The translations under genes and the position numbers were made by a program. Of a stretch of DNA of 64,000 nt, positions 43,284 to 53,009 are shown piece after piece. Below the pieces are notes generated by a model. It did no database searches, was not told the origin of the DNA, and saw only the letters and a program-made list of their open reading frames with translations. How positions within the stretch are numbered: the stretch's first letter is position 1; every line of letters begins with the position of its first letter. This DNA comes from Chloroflexota bacterium. Lineage in GTDB: Bacteria > Chloroflexota > Anaerolineae > Anaerolineales > Anaerolineaceae. The stretch lies in the NCBI GenBank assembly GCA_021779955.1, contig JAJXZS010000048.1:1-64000 (forward strand), read 5' to 3'.

Positions 43284-44003
43284 TTATTCCAGGTAGCTGT
43301 TTCCGGCCGAACCCTGGCCGTTTGTCTGGTTGATTGCCTTGATAAGAGCCTGAATATCGACGTTCTCGAGCTCTGCAAGTACATTACGCAAGTGATCTTT
43401 CATCGCAGTTTCCGCAGCTTCTGCATTCTTCGATCGAATGGCTTCCAGAACTCGCCTATGTTCGATTACCGAGGTCGGTTGGGCACCTCGCTGAACGTTC
43501 GAGAGGACCCTGAATCTTTGAATGTGGTCATCGAGGTTCGCAAGGATGGCGCGCAGGCGTTGATTTCCCGATTTCTCGAGGATCAGTCGATGAAAACGTT
43601 TGTTGAGTTCAGATGCGTTCAACAGCTCACCCGACTTGAGCATGGCTGCCTGATCGGCAAGGATCTGGGCGGCCTGCTGAAGATCAGCAGTTGTGAAATG
43701 CGAGGTCGCCTCGCGGGCGGCCAACCCTTCGAGAACCGCGCGTATCTCAAACACTTCCATCACCGATTGAGCCGTGATATCGGTAACGTAAGTCCCTTTG
43801 TAGATAATCTTGGTCACCAGGCCTTCGCGCTCCAGGCGGGTGAGCGCATCTCTCACTGGAGTCTTGCTGATGTTGAGTTGATTCGAAAGCTCTGCTTCAA
43901 CCAGCGCATCTCCGGGCTTGAGATGGAACTCTAGAATGGCTTTCTTAATGGCATCATAAGCGAATTTTTCAAGGGATACAGGTGCGGGTGAATTTGGAAG
44001 CAT
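43284..44003 (-). CDS. GntR/FadR-type regulator of the B12 mutase operon
   Basis: This 239-residue protein has a winged HTH (SLEKFAYDAIKKAIL, GDALVEAELSNQLNISKTPV, RDALTRLEREGLV) followed by an FCD ligand-binding domain (FEIRAVLEGLAAREA, FHRLILEKSGNQRL). FCD regulators often sense organic or amino acids. It is the first gene of the operon, 27 bp before the PLP gene, and its own promoter overlaps a palindrome, so autoregulation is likely. The ATG lies 6 bases after the -10, giving a leaderless mRNA. Confidence 0.9.
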   Translation of the reverse strand: MLPNSPAPVSLEKFAYDAIKKAILEFHLKPGDALVEAELSNQLNISKTPVRDALTRLEREGLVTKIIYKGTYVTDITAQSVMEVFEIRAVLEGLAAREATSHFTTADLQQAAQILADQAAMLKSGELLNASELNKRFHRLILEKSGNQRLRAILANLDDHIQRFRVLSNVQRGAQPTSVIEHRRVLEAIRSKNAEAAETAMKDHLRNVLAELENVDIQALIKAINQTNGQGSAGNSYLE

Positions 44004-44009
44004 GACAAG

Positions 44010-44037
44010 ATTATATCATATATGATATATGATTCAA
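44010..44037 (-). promoter_or_regulatory. Promoter with palindromic operator for the B12 mutase operon
   Basis: The minus strand reads TTGAAT, a 16-base spacer, TATAAT. The spacer and -10 contain ATCATATATGAT, a perfect palindrome of the kind bound by GntR dimers. Confidence 0.7.
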
Positions 44038-44148
44038 ATAAGCAATCCGGAAAGGGGAGGTGAGGATAAGGCTGCTCACGCACGATTCTTATTAAGTAGA
44101 TTCAGATAAACAGTAGTTGGAGGAATGGGAGACTAAAGACGCTCGACT

Positions 44149-46941
44149 TCAATCGAGCCATTTCGCCGCTGAAGACGGCAGTTCGGCGACCGAAGCAACC
44201 TTCAGGGTGCAGGTAGGTACACTCTCAATGAATTGTTTGCCATAACGTTTGGTAATGATGCGACGGTCCAGGATGGCGACGACACCCCGGTCCGATTGGG
44301 TTCGAATCAAGCGGCCAAAACCCTGCCTGAACCGCAAAATCGCTTCCGGAAGGCTGTATTCATTGAAGGGATCTTCGAAGGTCTCCGAGCGGGCGGCGAT
44401 AATGGGATCTGAAGGAACATCGAAGGGTAACTTGACGATCGCAAGCACCGAAAGCGCCTGCCCGGGGATATCCACGCCTTCCCAGAATGCGCGGGTTCCC
44501 AAGAGAACGGCTTGCTCGGCTTCGCGGAAAGTCTCGAGCAATGTGTTCGTGGACGCCCCTTCACCCTGCTCATAGACTTCGATATCTGCTTCTGCCAGTG
44601 CAGGGGCGATTGCCACAGAGGTTTTGCGCAATTGGGCATAGGACGTGAATAATGCCAGCATGCGGCCATGTGTAGCTTTTGCAAGGCGTACAAGCGTCTG
44701 TTCCACCATGCGCTGGTACGCACCTGCATCTGATGGCTCGGGGATATCGTTGCATAAATACAATAAGGTTGAATTCTCGTAGTCGAAAGGCGAACCGAGC
44801 ACCAGTTCCAGAGCTTCGTCGGCATTCAAGCGGTTGCGCAGATAATCGAATTCGCCATTGGTGGTCAGCGTTGCAGAGGTAAGCACGACGCATGTTTTCT
44901 CGTGCCAGAGGTACTGCTCCATCAAAGGTCCTACGTGCAGGGGAGCTGCCTGCAAGGTTAATTTGAAGTTGTTTGGCAGCAATTCTGACCAATAAACATA
45001 ATCAGCGTCGGGTTTGCTGACCATTTTGTTCAGATATTCATCAGCTTCGAGCAATCTCAGCCGCAGACTTGATAGGGAACCGAGTGTATCCTGCACTTGC
45101 TCTTCCGGATCTTCGATCAAGTTTCCGATCGTCTCGATGAAATCGGCAAGCAGGCTAAGCGTGCTTTGCATCAGGCTTTCTGTATTGTCCCAGGCGATCT
45201 CAACTTCTGACCAGATTGGCAGGGTGCGTGTAGAGGGAAGTAACCGAATCTGCTGGCCATACCCTCCCAGCGACTGGCCATCCCGTTGTTCTTCCATAAA
45301 GAATTCCATGCTGCGAACGAAAGCTGAGAATTCGTTTTCAAGTTTGAAGAGGAGGTCTGTCAGCTTGTGTACTGATTGATTCAGCGCCGCAAAATCTGAA
45401 GGCCGCAGTTCATGCGAGAGTAAGGTCAGCAGCCGGCCGAGCATCCCGCTGGATGATCCGCCAATCTCACGCAAGAGACGAATAAAATCCATCTGGTTGA
45501 TCTTGAAGCTCAAAGCGTTGGTTGATGCTTCCTCAAGATGATGGGCTTCATCAACGATGAGATAGCTATATTCGGGCAATACACGGCTTCCGGTGATCAC
45601 GTCTGCCAGAAGCAGGGCGTGGTTGACCACGAGGATATGAGCAGATTGAGCGGCCATATGCATGCGATAGAAGGGGCAGGCGCCGCCGGTACGCGACATG
45701 CAAACTTCAGCCTTACAACCCTCATCTTCTGCAGAAATTCGAGACCACACCTCGCGCTCACTCGGTCCATTAAGATTGATCTCGCTGCGATCGCCGCTGC
45801 CGCCATGGTCAAGCCATACCAACACCTTGGCAAGCACCCTGAGTTCATCAACGGTTTCGGGTGAGGTCTTCCTGAGCATCTCGAATCTACGCGGGCATAA
45901 ATAGTTGCCGCGGCCTTTGACAACCACCGCCCTAACCTCAGAACCCAATGCTGAAGCCAGGTCTGGGATATCTTTTTTGATAAGTTGATCCTGGAGGGTA
46001 ATTGTGTTGGTCGAGATGACCACCCGGGTCGAGTTTTGCAGCGCCCACTCGACTGCAGGGATGAGGTAGGCGAAAGATTTGCCAGTTCCGGTGCCTGCTT
46101 CGACCATCAAATGATCACCGTTGGAAAAAGCTTTGGCAATTGCCCGCAGCATCTCGATCTGTTGAGGGCGGCTTTCGAACGAATCGAAATAATGGGCAAA
46201 AGGCCCGCCATATTCGAGCTTTGCGGACATGTCATCGATGTCCAGCGGGGTGGGTGTCTCAACAGGGATCAGCGGAGGGTAGGCTTTTAGCGGACTTTTA
46301 AAAAGTGCGCCCAGGTCGGTCTCTGCCGTCTTGCGGGCTTCGATTCCCTGGCGGGCTCGCTCGCGCAATGCCTGTTCGAAGATCAAGCTGCCATCCCATT
46401 GCAGGGATTCGCCCATTCGAACAATCTGATTCAAGATTTCGTAGGGAAGCTCAAGTACCTTCTGATAGAGCTGCTGCAGAACTGCGTGAGCCAGGCGCGC
46501 ATCGTCAAGTGCGCGATGCGAATTGGGAATCAGGATTCCAAGTGTTTGGCCGAGCGTTCCAAGGTTATAGCGGCTGTTCGATGGGAGGGTGATTGCAGCG
46601 AGCTCATAGGTATCGATGGCATGGTTCAATTTGAGGATGTTCTGCCTGCGCATGAACGACAGATCGAATTGGACATTATGCCCGACGACAGGATCGGAGC
46701 CAATAAAGTCAACGACATTCTGCAAAACTGCCTTGATCGGAGGGGCGTTACGCACCATCTCGTTCGAGATGCCGGTCAATTGGGTGATCAATGGGGGTAT
46801 CGGCCGGCCCGGATTGATCAGTTGGGAATATTCGGATTCAACTCGATGGCCATTGAAGCGGACAATTCCGATTTCGATAATGGCATCACGTTGCGGGTCG
46901 AGTCCGGTAGTTTCGATGTCGAGGGCAACCATGGAAGGCAT
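44149..46941 (-). CDS. DinG-type helicase with N-terminal DnaQ-like exonuclease
   Basis: This 930-residue protein has a DEDD exonuclease domain at residues 1-170 (VALDIETTGLDPQ, VGHNVQFDLSF, HRALDDARLA). A superfamily 2 XPD/DinG-like helicase follows: Walker A EAGTGTGKS, DEAH box VDEAHHLE, late LLGTRAFWEGVDIPG and RQGFGRLIRTQSD. Cys residues in GNYLCPRRFE and the EGCKAEVC...ACPF segment fit a 4Fe-4S cluster. It probably unwinds damaged or R-loop DNA. The layout matches the Gram-positive DinG with fused exonuclease. Confidence 0.92.
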   Translation of the reverse strand: MPSMVALDIETTGLDPQRDAIIEIGIVRFNGHRVESEYSQLINPGRPIPPLITQLTGISNEMVRNAPPIKAVLQNVVDFIGSDPVVGHNVQFDLSFMRRQNILKLNHAIDTYELAAITLPSNSRYNLGTLGQTLGILIPNSHRALDDARLAHAVLQQLYQKVLELPYEILNQIVRMGESLQWDGSLIFEQALRERARQGIEARKTAETDLGALFKSPLKAYPPLIPVETPTPLDIDDMSAKLEYGGPFAHYFDSFESRPQQIEMLRAIAKAFSNGDHLMVEAGTGTGKSFAYLIPAVEWALQNSTRVVISTNTITLQDQLIKKDIPDLASALGSEVRAVVVKGRGNYLCPRRFEMLRKTSPETVDELRVLAKVLVWLDHGGSGDRSEINLNGPSEREVWSRISAEDEGCKAEVCMSRTGGACPFYRMHMAAQSAHILVVNHALLLADVITGSRVLPEYSYLIVDEAHHLEEASTNALSFKINQMDFIRLLREIGGSSSGMLGRLLTLLSHELRPSDFAALNQSVHKLTDLLFKLENEFSAFVRSMEFFMEEQRDGQSLGGYGQQIRLLPSTRTLPIWSEVEIAWDNTESLMQSTLSLLADFIETIGNLIEDPEEQVQDTLGSLSSLRLRLLEADEYLNKMVSKPDADYVYWSELLPNNFKLTLQAAPLHVGPLMEQYLWHEKTCVVLTSATLTTNGEFDYLRNRLNADEALELVLGSPFDYENSTLLYLCNDIPEPSDAGAYQRMVEQTLVRLAKATHGRMLALFTSYAQLRKTSVAIAPALAEADIEVYEQGEGASTNTLLETFREAEQAVLLGTRAFWEGVDIPGQALSVLAIVKLPFDVPSDPIIAARSETFEDPFNEYSLPEAILRFRQGFGRLIRTQSDRGVVAILDRRIITKRYGKQFIESVPTCTLKVASVAELPSSAAKWLD

Positions 46942-46947
46942 GCAGGG

Positions 46948-46956
46948 ATTATATCA
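46948..46956 (-). promoter_or_regulatory. Extended -10 promoter for the DinG gene (leaderless)
   Basis: The minus strand reads TGATATAAT (TGnTATAAT), then 6 bases, then the ATG at 46941. This is the same spacing as at the GntR gene. Confidence 0.6.
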
Positions 46957-47056
46957 TAGGGGTATATTTGGCCTGGTTCGATCCCCCCAATCGTGAGCGT
47001 TTTATATTTCGGATACCTGGGGTAAGATTAACCAATTCTCTCTTTGGGAGCCTGGC

Positions 47057-49417
47057 ATGGAACAAATGCATAATGGAATTTTTCGCGTAGAACTCTCTCC
47101 TGAGGAGGGATGGTTCTCTTTTATTACCCAAGATGAAGAGCTGCCCAATCTTCTTCGCAGCAGGTTGCGCCTGGAATACCGGGTGGGTGGGAAAAAAGTA
47201 TCAACACCCACCGGCGCATGGCAGGTGAATTCGACCAGGCGTAGTACCGAGCGCCTCACAACTCAAGGGGATACGGAGATTATCCATTTCGAACTTGCCC
47301 AAGATGGCAATGGCATCGCTTTAGCCCTGGATTTTGGCATTGTCCGGGAATACCCTCTCATACTCTGGAAAGCGTCAGTAAAGAATCAGGGTAGCCAACC
47401 GGTCAGGATCGAGCGGATGATGCAGCTCGATCTCAATTCAAGAACAGGGAAAGTTGATTTCGAAAAAGCGAGAAAACCTTCGGACATGGGCTTCTTTACC
47501 AACGGCTGGCAGTCCTGGTCGACGACGCAATGGTATCCTGCCGATGAACCCATGCAGATCAGCCGATTGGGCAGTGCGCAGCTTCCCATGATTCAGTATG
47601 CGGGAACGCCGCTTCTCAAAAAGAAAGGTCATTTCAGCAGCGACTTCTTTGCTGCAATCGGAGACCGCAAATCTCGCAATGGATTCCTCATGGGATTTCT
47701 ATCTCAAAAAGAGCAATTTGGATCGATCACCTGCTCCTTTGGCAGATCGATCTCGTTACAAATGTGGGCTAACGGAGACGATGTACGACTGGATCCCGGG
47801 CGAACGTTTTCCACCGATTGGGCCGTCTTCAATCCCATTCAGCTCGATCACCGTGATCCCCTTGGGAAATACACCGAAGCAGTTGCACGAGAGAATGCCG
47901 TCCGGCTGCCGGCGGACGTCCCGGTGGGTTGGTGCTCATGGTATCAGTACTACACCAGGGTGACGGCTGCCGATGTCGAAAAGAATCTCAATTTTATCCT
48001 GGATAAGCAGGAAGAACTGCCAGTTCAACTTGTTCAAATCGATGATGGGTTCGAAACCCAGGTTGGCGATTGGTTCAGCTTCAAGGACTCATTCAAAGAA
48101 GGTGTGAAATCGCTTGCCGATTCTATTTCGAGCCAGGGGTTAACTCCCGGATTGTGGCTTGCTCCGTTTGCAGTCCATCCCAAATCGCAATTGATGAAAG
48201 ACCACCCGGATTGGATCTTGCGCACCGCTCGAGGAAAGCCGGTCAACGCGGGGTTTGGCTGGGGGACCTTTTTCACCGGCCTGGATCTGACGGTTCCGGA
48301 AGCTCTTGCATATGCAGCGAAGGTCGTGCGAACGGCCGAGACCGAATGGGGTTTTCCATACCTCAAGTTGGATTTTCTGTATACCGCAGCATTGCCCGGA
48401 GTATATCGTGATGAGACGGTGACGCGGGCTCAAGTCATGCGGATGGGCATGCAGACGATCCGGGATGCCGTTGGTCAAAACACATTCCTTCTAGGATGCG
48501 GCGCGCCGCTTGGCAGCGTGATTGGCCTGGTGGATGCCAACCGGATCGGCCCGGATGTGAGCGGAGATTGGGCACCCCGCGTGGGCATCATCCAGGGCAT
48601 GGTTGCGAACGAGCTGGGCGTACCTTGCGCGCGGAATTCGATTCGGAGCATTATCACGCGCGCAAACTTGAATCGCCGCTGGTGGATCAATGATCCTGAT
48701 TGCCTGTTGATTCGCCCCAAAATGGCTCTTAAGGCTCACGAGGTGCGCTCGCTTGCTTCAGTGATTGCATTAACCGGGGGCGCGTTGCTCATTTCGGATA
48801 ATCTGACCGACGTGCCTGAGGATCGATTGCGAATTGCCGAATCACTTCTTCCACCAATCGGAGAGCAGGCGAGGGTGATCGATTGGTTCGATCGCAAGAT
48901 GCCCGAGAAGCTTCGAGTTGATCTGGACAACGAAACCGGCGGGTGGACTGTGCTTGGCGCCTTCAATTGGGACGATGTGCCCCATGATTTTACGCTCACG
49001 CCGGCGAGTTTCGGCCTGGACGATGGGGAATACTGGCTGTGCGAATTTTGGAGCGGGCATTTACGCCGCTTCAGCAGCGACCACCCTGCGCGATACAGGC
49101 AAGTCCCTGCTCACAGCGGCTTGGTATTGAGTGCGCGGATCGCAGAACCCGGAAAGGCCGTCTATATTGGCAGTGATCTGCATATTTCACAGGGAATGGA
49201 GGTCTCCTCCTGGCAGGAGACCGGGGGGGGGCTTGAGATCAAATTTCGGCTGCCGCGCACGGCGCAAGGGAATATTGTGATCAGCGTGCCGAAAACGGTT
49301 GGTCAGGTGCTGCTGAATGGATTACCGGTCGAATTCATCCAGCAAAATGCTGAGCTGCTGCAAATCCCGCTGATGGTGGAGGGGTTCGCGGATGTGGAAG
49401 TGATTTATACCGCATGA
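47057..49417 (+). CDS. Alpha-galactosidase-type glycosidase, GH36 family
   Basis: This 786-residue protein has an N-terminal beta-sandwich (to about 280), a (beta/alpha)8 barrel from VPVGWCSWYQYYTRV, the nucleophile Asp in YLKLDFLY (about 437) and the acid/base region DANRIGPDVSGDW (about 499), then a C-terminal beta domain. GH36 enzymes remove alpha-galactose (some act on other alpha-sugars). There is no signal peptide. ATG after TTTGGGAGC. Confidence 0.88.
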   Translation: MEQMHNGIFRVELSPEEGWFSFITQDEELPNLLRSRLRLEYRVGGKKVSTPTGAWQVNSTRRSTERLTTQGDTEIIHFELAQDGNGIALALDFGIVREYPLILWKASVKNQGSQPVRIERMMQLDLNSRTGKVDFEKARKPSDMGFFTNGWQSWSTTQWYPADEPMQISRLGSAQLPMIQYAGTPLLKKKGHFSSDFFAAIGDRKSRNGFLMGFLSQKEQFGSITCSFGRSISLQMWANGDDVRLDPGRTFSTDWAVFNPIQLDHRDPLGKYTEAVARENAVRLPADVPVGWCSWYQYYTRVTAADVEKNLNFILDKQEELPVQLVQIDDGFETQVGDWFSFKDSFKEGVKSLADSISSQGLTPGLWLAPFAVHPKSQLMKDHPDWILRTARGKPVNAGFGWGTFFTGLDLTVPEALAYAAKVVRTAETEWGFPYLKLDFLYTAALPGVYRDETVTRAQVMRMGMQTIRDAVGQNTFLLGCGAPLGSVIGLVDANRIGPDVSGDWAPRVGIIQGMVANELGVPCARNSIRSIITRANLNRRWWINDPDCLLIRPKMALKAHEVRSLASVIALTGGALLISDNLTDVPEDRLRIAESLLPPIGEQARVIDWFDRKMPEKLRVDLDNETGGWTVLGAFNWDDVPHDFTLTPASFGLDDGEYWLCEFWSGHLRRFSSDHPARYRQVPAHSGLVLSARIAEPGKAVYIGSDLHISQGMEVSSWQETGGGLEIKFRLPRTAQGNIVISVPKTVGQVLLNGLPVEFIQQNAELLQIPLMVEGFADVEVIYTA

Positions 49418-49452
49418 AAAAGAGGCGCACCATGGTGCGCCTCTTTTTTTTC
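49417..49452. terminator. Bidirectional terminator between GH36 and nuclease genes
   Basis: AGAGGCGCACCA and TGGTGCGCCTCT form a 12-bp stem with an A-run before and a T-run after. Confidence 0.9.
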
Positions 49453-49467
49453 CAAACAAACATGCGG

Positions 49468-52400
49468 CTAATGGAAAATGATGCTTCCATTGCCAATGTT
49501 GACCAGGCTGCCGGTGTCGTAGACAATGCCGCTGGCATCCCAGATCATGACTTTGATCTGATCAGGTGAATCATCCTTTAACGTGATCAGGAAATTGTAT
49601 TCACCTTCGCCGTTGATTGTCCCGCTTCCTTTCAGCATGGCAATGTTACCTACCTGTGATAGCCAGTCATAACCGGTGCTCTCGAAGAGCATATCATTGC
49701 CAAGATCCAATTCAGTATCCCCTGTCAGTACAGTGGATCTGTTCTTGTATTTGGCTGCAAAGTCAAATTTCGCCTTGTAGACGTCCACGGGAGACGTAAA
49801 CCAGCCACCGCCGGAGACAAAGCCACCATACTCCAGGCTCATTGCAAAGGTGGCTGCGTTTGGATCGTGGTCGCTGGTACCGCGGGCGATATCACCGGGG
49901 TACTCGGCAGGGAAGTCGCTGTTGATGTGGGCGATCTTGAAGTCCTGCAGCGTTCCGAGCAGGGGTTGGTTGACGAACATCTGGTCCAATGTCTGCGCCA
50001 TGCCTAGGTAAACATAGCTGTAGGCTGCTTCAGGTGCAGTGCCAAGGAGCACTCCCCAGAGGTTCTGCAGTCCAAGAGCGGGTTCGTACAACGCACCCAA
50101 TTGCTCCGGAGCATCCAGGGATGTGTTGTCAGGTTCGGGGTAGACGTTGAGGTCGCCGCCCATCACGATTTTGGCGTCAGGGTTGACCGTCTCGAGATAG
50201 CTGATGATGGCTGCGTTGTACCTGGCCTGCTCGGTGCGGTGTTCCACGCAGCTATCGGGTCCGCTCTTGAAGTGGTTGTTGATTACATACACATCATTGT
50301 AGAAAGGATCGCCGATCTCGCCGACAAAAATGCGGAAGAGGGCCACGCTGGCCGCGCGCGGGAAGACCCAACTGGTTTCACAGGCTGAAATTCCTTCCGG
50401 CAGCACAGCATTCAATGTCTTTGGATTGGAGATGTCACTGTTGGCGGGGACACCTGCGCCTGGATAGTCGATCGCAGGAGTAGTGCCCAGGATGGGATCG
50501 CCAGTGGGATCGACGAGTTCCACCCGATCGGTGCGATACATGAATGCGGGCGCGATGCCCCGCAAATCAGAGCTATCGCGGTCGAAGGCAGAGTCGTATG
50601 ATGGACCTCCAAGATTCGCGATCTCGATCGCTAGATCCTGAAGCACATCCGGTTTTCCGTCTGCATTGTTGACTTCGCCGCAATCGAGCGCTCCATCGGT
50701 CACTTTGCAGATATCCTGGTTTTCCACTTCCTGCACCATCAGGACGTCAGGGCTGTGCAAATCGTCGATGATCTGAAGTGCAATGTCGTGTATCCGGGCC
50801 TGATAGGCTTCCAGGCTGGCGGGCACGTAGTTGAAGGGCGCTGAGATTTTATCGATGAAGGGTGGCACCGCAGGGCAACCTGGATCTCCGGCGAAATCGC
50901 ACCCGGAAAACGGATTATTGCGATAGTCATACAGGTTCTCGAGATTGTAGTCGACGATGTTGTAAGCAACAGTACGATCCGTGATCTCTTGAACAGGGTT
51001 GTTGGCAGCCGGATCCACGCCTTCAGCATAAGTCGGTTGATCCGTAATCTCGATCCTGTACTTGCTGTAGGTGTAGTTCAACCCTCCTGATGGGGCATTC
51101 GTAACAGTATCGAATGTCCGTGCCGGGCTGATCAGCTCGTATTGATTTTCGGCAGTGAATTTAATGCCCAGGCTTCCCATCAGGATGCGATAGCCGTTAC
51201 CATCCCAGACCGTTGGATCATAATTGTCATCCAGTGGGTTCGCGTCGCGAAAAGCCCGGCGCTCGTATGGGTCAACGCGTTGGGCAATCGTGCTGTCGGG
51301 ACCAGCGATCCAGACTTCTGCATCCGCAGGGCTAAACACATTGCGGCCGCCGAGCACGATGCTATCTTCAGGCACCTGCACGCGCATGCCTTGCATGCGT
51401 TCCCAATAGCGGTTAGCGTCCGCCAGGCTGACTGGCGGGTCAGCCACGACGGGGGCAATCTCAGTGTCGATATCGATCCCACTGTGTTCAATATAGATCA
51501 AGGTTGGACCCGTAAGCTCGGTCATATTGTAGTATTCACTGATTTTGCCTGTGATGACGATTTCATCGCCGACTACAGGCGTGTAATACCCGAATGGCGC
51601 CTTGATATCTGGATATGTCCCCATATAGACGAAAAGGCCATCGGAAGTGTCCGGATTCCCATCCGCTGTCGCTGCTGTATTCTGGATAAATATCCCATAA
51701 TAAGGTTTTGCGGGATTGGCGGTTGCTTGAAGGGTATTTTCGTAGACCACAGCCTTAACGGTGACAGTCTGACCTACATAGGGTGACACGTGCGCAGTTC
51801 CGTTATCCGCATCTGCGACTACCCCATTGACTGTTCCGATGGGAAGGATTGACAAAAGCGTAATCGGGATTTGTCTTGTGTCGGACCGACCTTCGGCGTC
51901 GCTAAAGGTGCAGACTGGGTAGCTCGTGCCAGGAGTGGTATCGGCAGTGGAAAATGAGAATACACTGTCATCAGCTACAAGGTCGCCGTGCGTTGCATCA
52001 TCGTATAATGGCTGCGTTGTAGAACCGCCGATGGAGCTCAGGTCGCATGTGACGGTAATTCCTGTGCTTGCCGGGTCTAAGCCCGGGCTCACTGCCATTG
52101 TGAGCAATGCCGTTTCACCTTCTCCAACATAAGCAGGCGTCGCAAGGCCAACTGCACTGAAGGGGTAGAGGCTGTTTCTTGGGTTCGGCGCGCCTACAAT
52201 AAAATCATTGAAGTTATTATCCGTATCGATCGAGCCGTCTCCATTACGCAGCACAGCAGTTGTGTTACCTGGAGCTGCGGTAGGGGAGCCTTCAAAGCAA
52301 CTAGCGCTTCCAAAACCTACAAAATCGACAACAGCTGGATTGCTAAGGGGACAACCGCCCGTCAAAGCCGTGGCGTTATTCACCAATGCAACTTTCCCAG

Positions 52401-52779
52401 CCGTTGCAGACATAAAAATGTTACCGACAGCATCAGGTGGAGGAAGGTAGATGGTACCTCCGGAGCCTGCTGCCTCTTGAACCAGGTAATAATGTCCCGG
52501 CTGGATCAAACCTGACAAGGTGGTCTTATTTGTCCAGGATGTTCCTGCGGCTGAAGCGTATTGGACAGTCCAACCGGTGACGTCCACTGCTGAAGAACCC
52601 AGGTTGTAGAGTTCGATGAAGTCATTCTTATATGTGGCGCCAGAGTTTCCCCCACCGCCATAGATTTGGCTGATGACGATTGTGGTCGAGACAGCTTGAA
52701 CCGGTCGTGCGGGGACGAATCCGAGCACAACCGCTGTAATCACAATTACAGACAGCAACAACTGGAAAGTCTTTTTCAT
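49468..52779 (-). CDS. Large secreted nuclease: lamin-tail plus endonuclease/exonuclease/phosphatase domain
   Basis: I place the start at ATG 52779 (1103 residues) after GGAGGAATCGC. A signal peptide (1-29) is followed by a lamin-tail domain (YGGGGNSGATYKNDFIELYN), a long beta-rich middle, and an EEP nuclease (NLENLYDYRNN, DVLMVQEVENQ, INNHFKSGPDS, VMGGDLNVYPEPD, GTSDHDPNAATF). A C-terminal beta domain has SGGGWFTSPVDVYK. This resembles extracellular nucleases of the ExeM/NucH type, which degrade external DNA for nutrients or biofilm control. Confidence 0.88.
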   Translation of the reverse strand: MKKTFQLLLSVIVITAVVLGFVPARPVQAVSTTIVISQIYGGGGNSGATYKNDFIELYNLGSSAVDVTGWTVQYASAAGTSWTNKTTLSGLIQPGHYYLVQEAAGSGGTIYLPPPDAVGNIFMSATAGKVALVNNATALTGGCPLSNPAVVDFVGFGSASCFEGSPTAAPGNTTAVLRNGDGSIDTDNNFNDFIVGAPNPRNSLYPFSAVGLATPAYVGEGETALLTMAVSPGLDPASTGITVTCDLSSIGGSTTQPLYDDATHGDLVADDSVFSFSTADTTPGTSYPVCTFSDAEGRSDTRQIPITLLSILPIGTVNGVVADADNGTAHVSPYVGQTVTVKAVVYENTLQATANPAKPYYGIFIQNTAATADGNPDTSDGLFVYMGTYPDIKAPFGYYTPVVGDEIVITGKISEYYNMTELTGPTLIYIEHSGIDIDTEIAPVVADPPVSLADANRYWERMQGMRVQVPEDSIVLGGRNVFSPADAEVWIAGPDSTIAQRVDPYERRAFRDANPLDDNYDPTVWDGNGYRILMGSLGIKFTAENQYELISPARTFDTVTNAPSGGLNYTYSKYRIEITDQPTYAEGVDPAANNPVQEITDRTVAYNIVDYNLENLYDYRNNPFSGCDFAGDPGCPAVPPFIDKISAPFNYVPASLEAYQARIHDIALQIIDDLHSPDVLMVQEVENQDICKVTDGALDCGEVNNADGKPDVLQDLAIEIANLGGPSYDSAFDRDSSDLRGIAPAFMYRTDRVELVDPTGDPILGTTPAIDYPGAGVPANSDISNPKTLNAVLPEGISACETSWVFPRAASVALFRIFVGEIGDPFYNDVYVINNHFKSGPDSCVEHRTEQARYNAAIISYLETVNPDAKIVMGGDLNVYPEPDNTSLDAPEQLGALYEPALGLQNLWGVLLGTAPEAAYSYVYLGMAQTLDQMFVNQPLLGTLQDFKIAHINSDFPAEYPGDIARGTSDHDPNAATFAMSLEYGGFVSGGGWFTSPVDVYKAKFDFAAKYKNRSTVLTGDTELDLGNDMLFESTGYDWLSQVGNIAMLKGSGTINGEGEYNFLITLKDDSPDQIKVMIWDASGIVYDTGSLVNIGNGSIIFH

Positions 52780-52954
52780 GCGATTCCTCCGTTCAAACAA
52801 ATGAATACGAGAAAGTTGAAAAAACTTCCGCGGCAATTGGGATATTTGTCAATCAGTGGGAGTGGTGAGCCGTGGCCTTCGAGCCAGACACTTTTTTACT
52901 AATTTAGAATTAAGTGCATTTATTATTTTAGTGATAATTCTAAGAAATTCAAGT

Positions 52955-52990
52955 AAAAAGGCCAACATCCAAATCTCGGATGTTGGCCTT
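52955..52990 (-). terminator. Terminator of the DUF4349 gene
   Basis: The minus strand reads AGGCCAACATCC, a loop, GGATGTTGGCCT, then TTTTACTT: a 12-bp perfect stem 20 bases after the stop. Confidence 0.85.
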
Positions 52991-53009
52991 GTGAATATTT
53001 CGAGATGCT

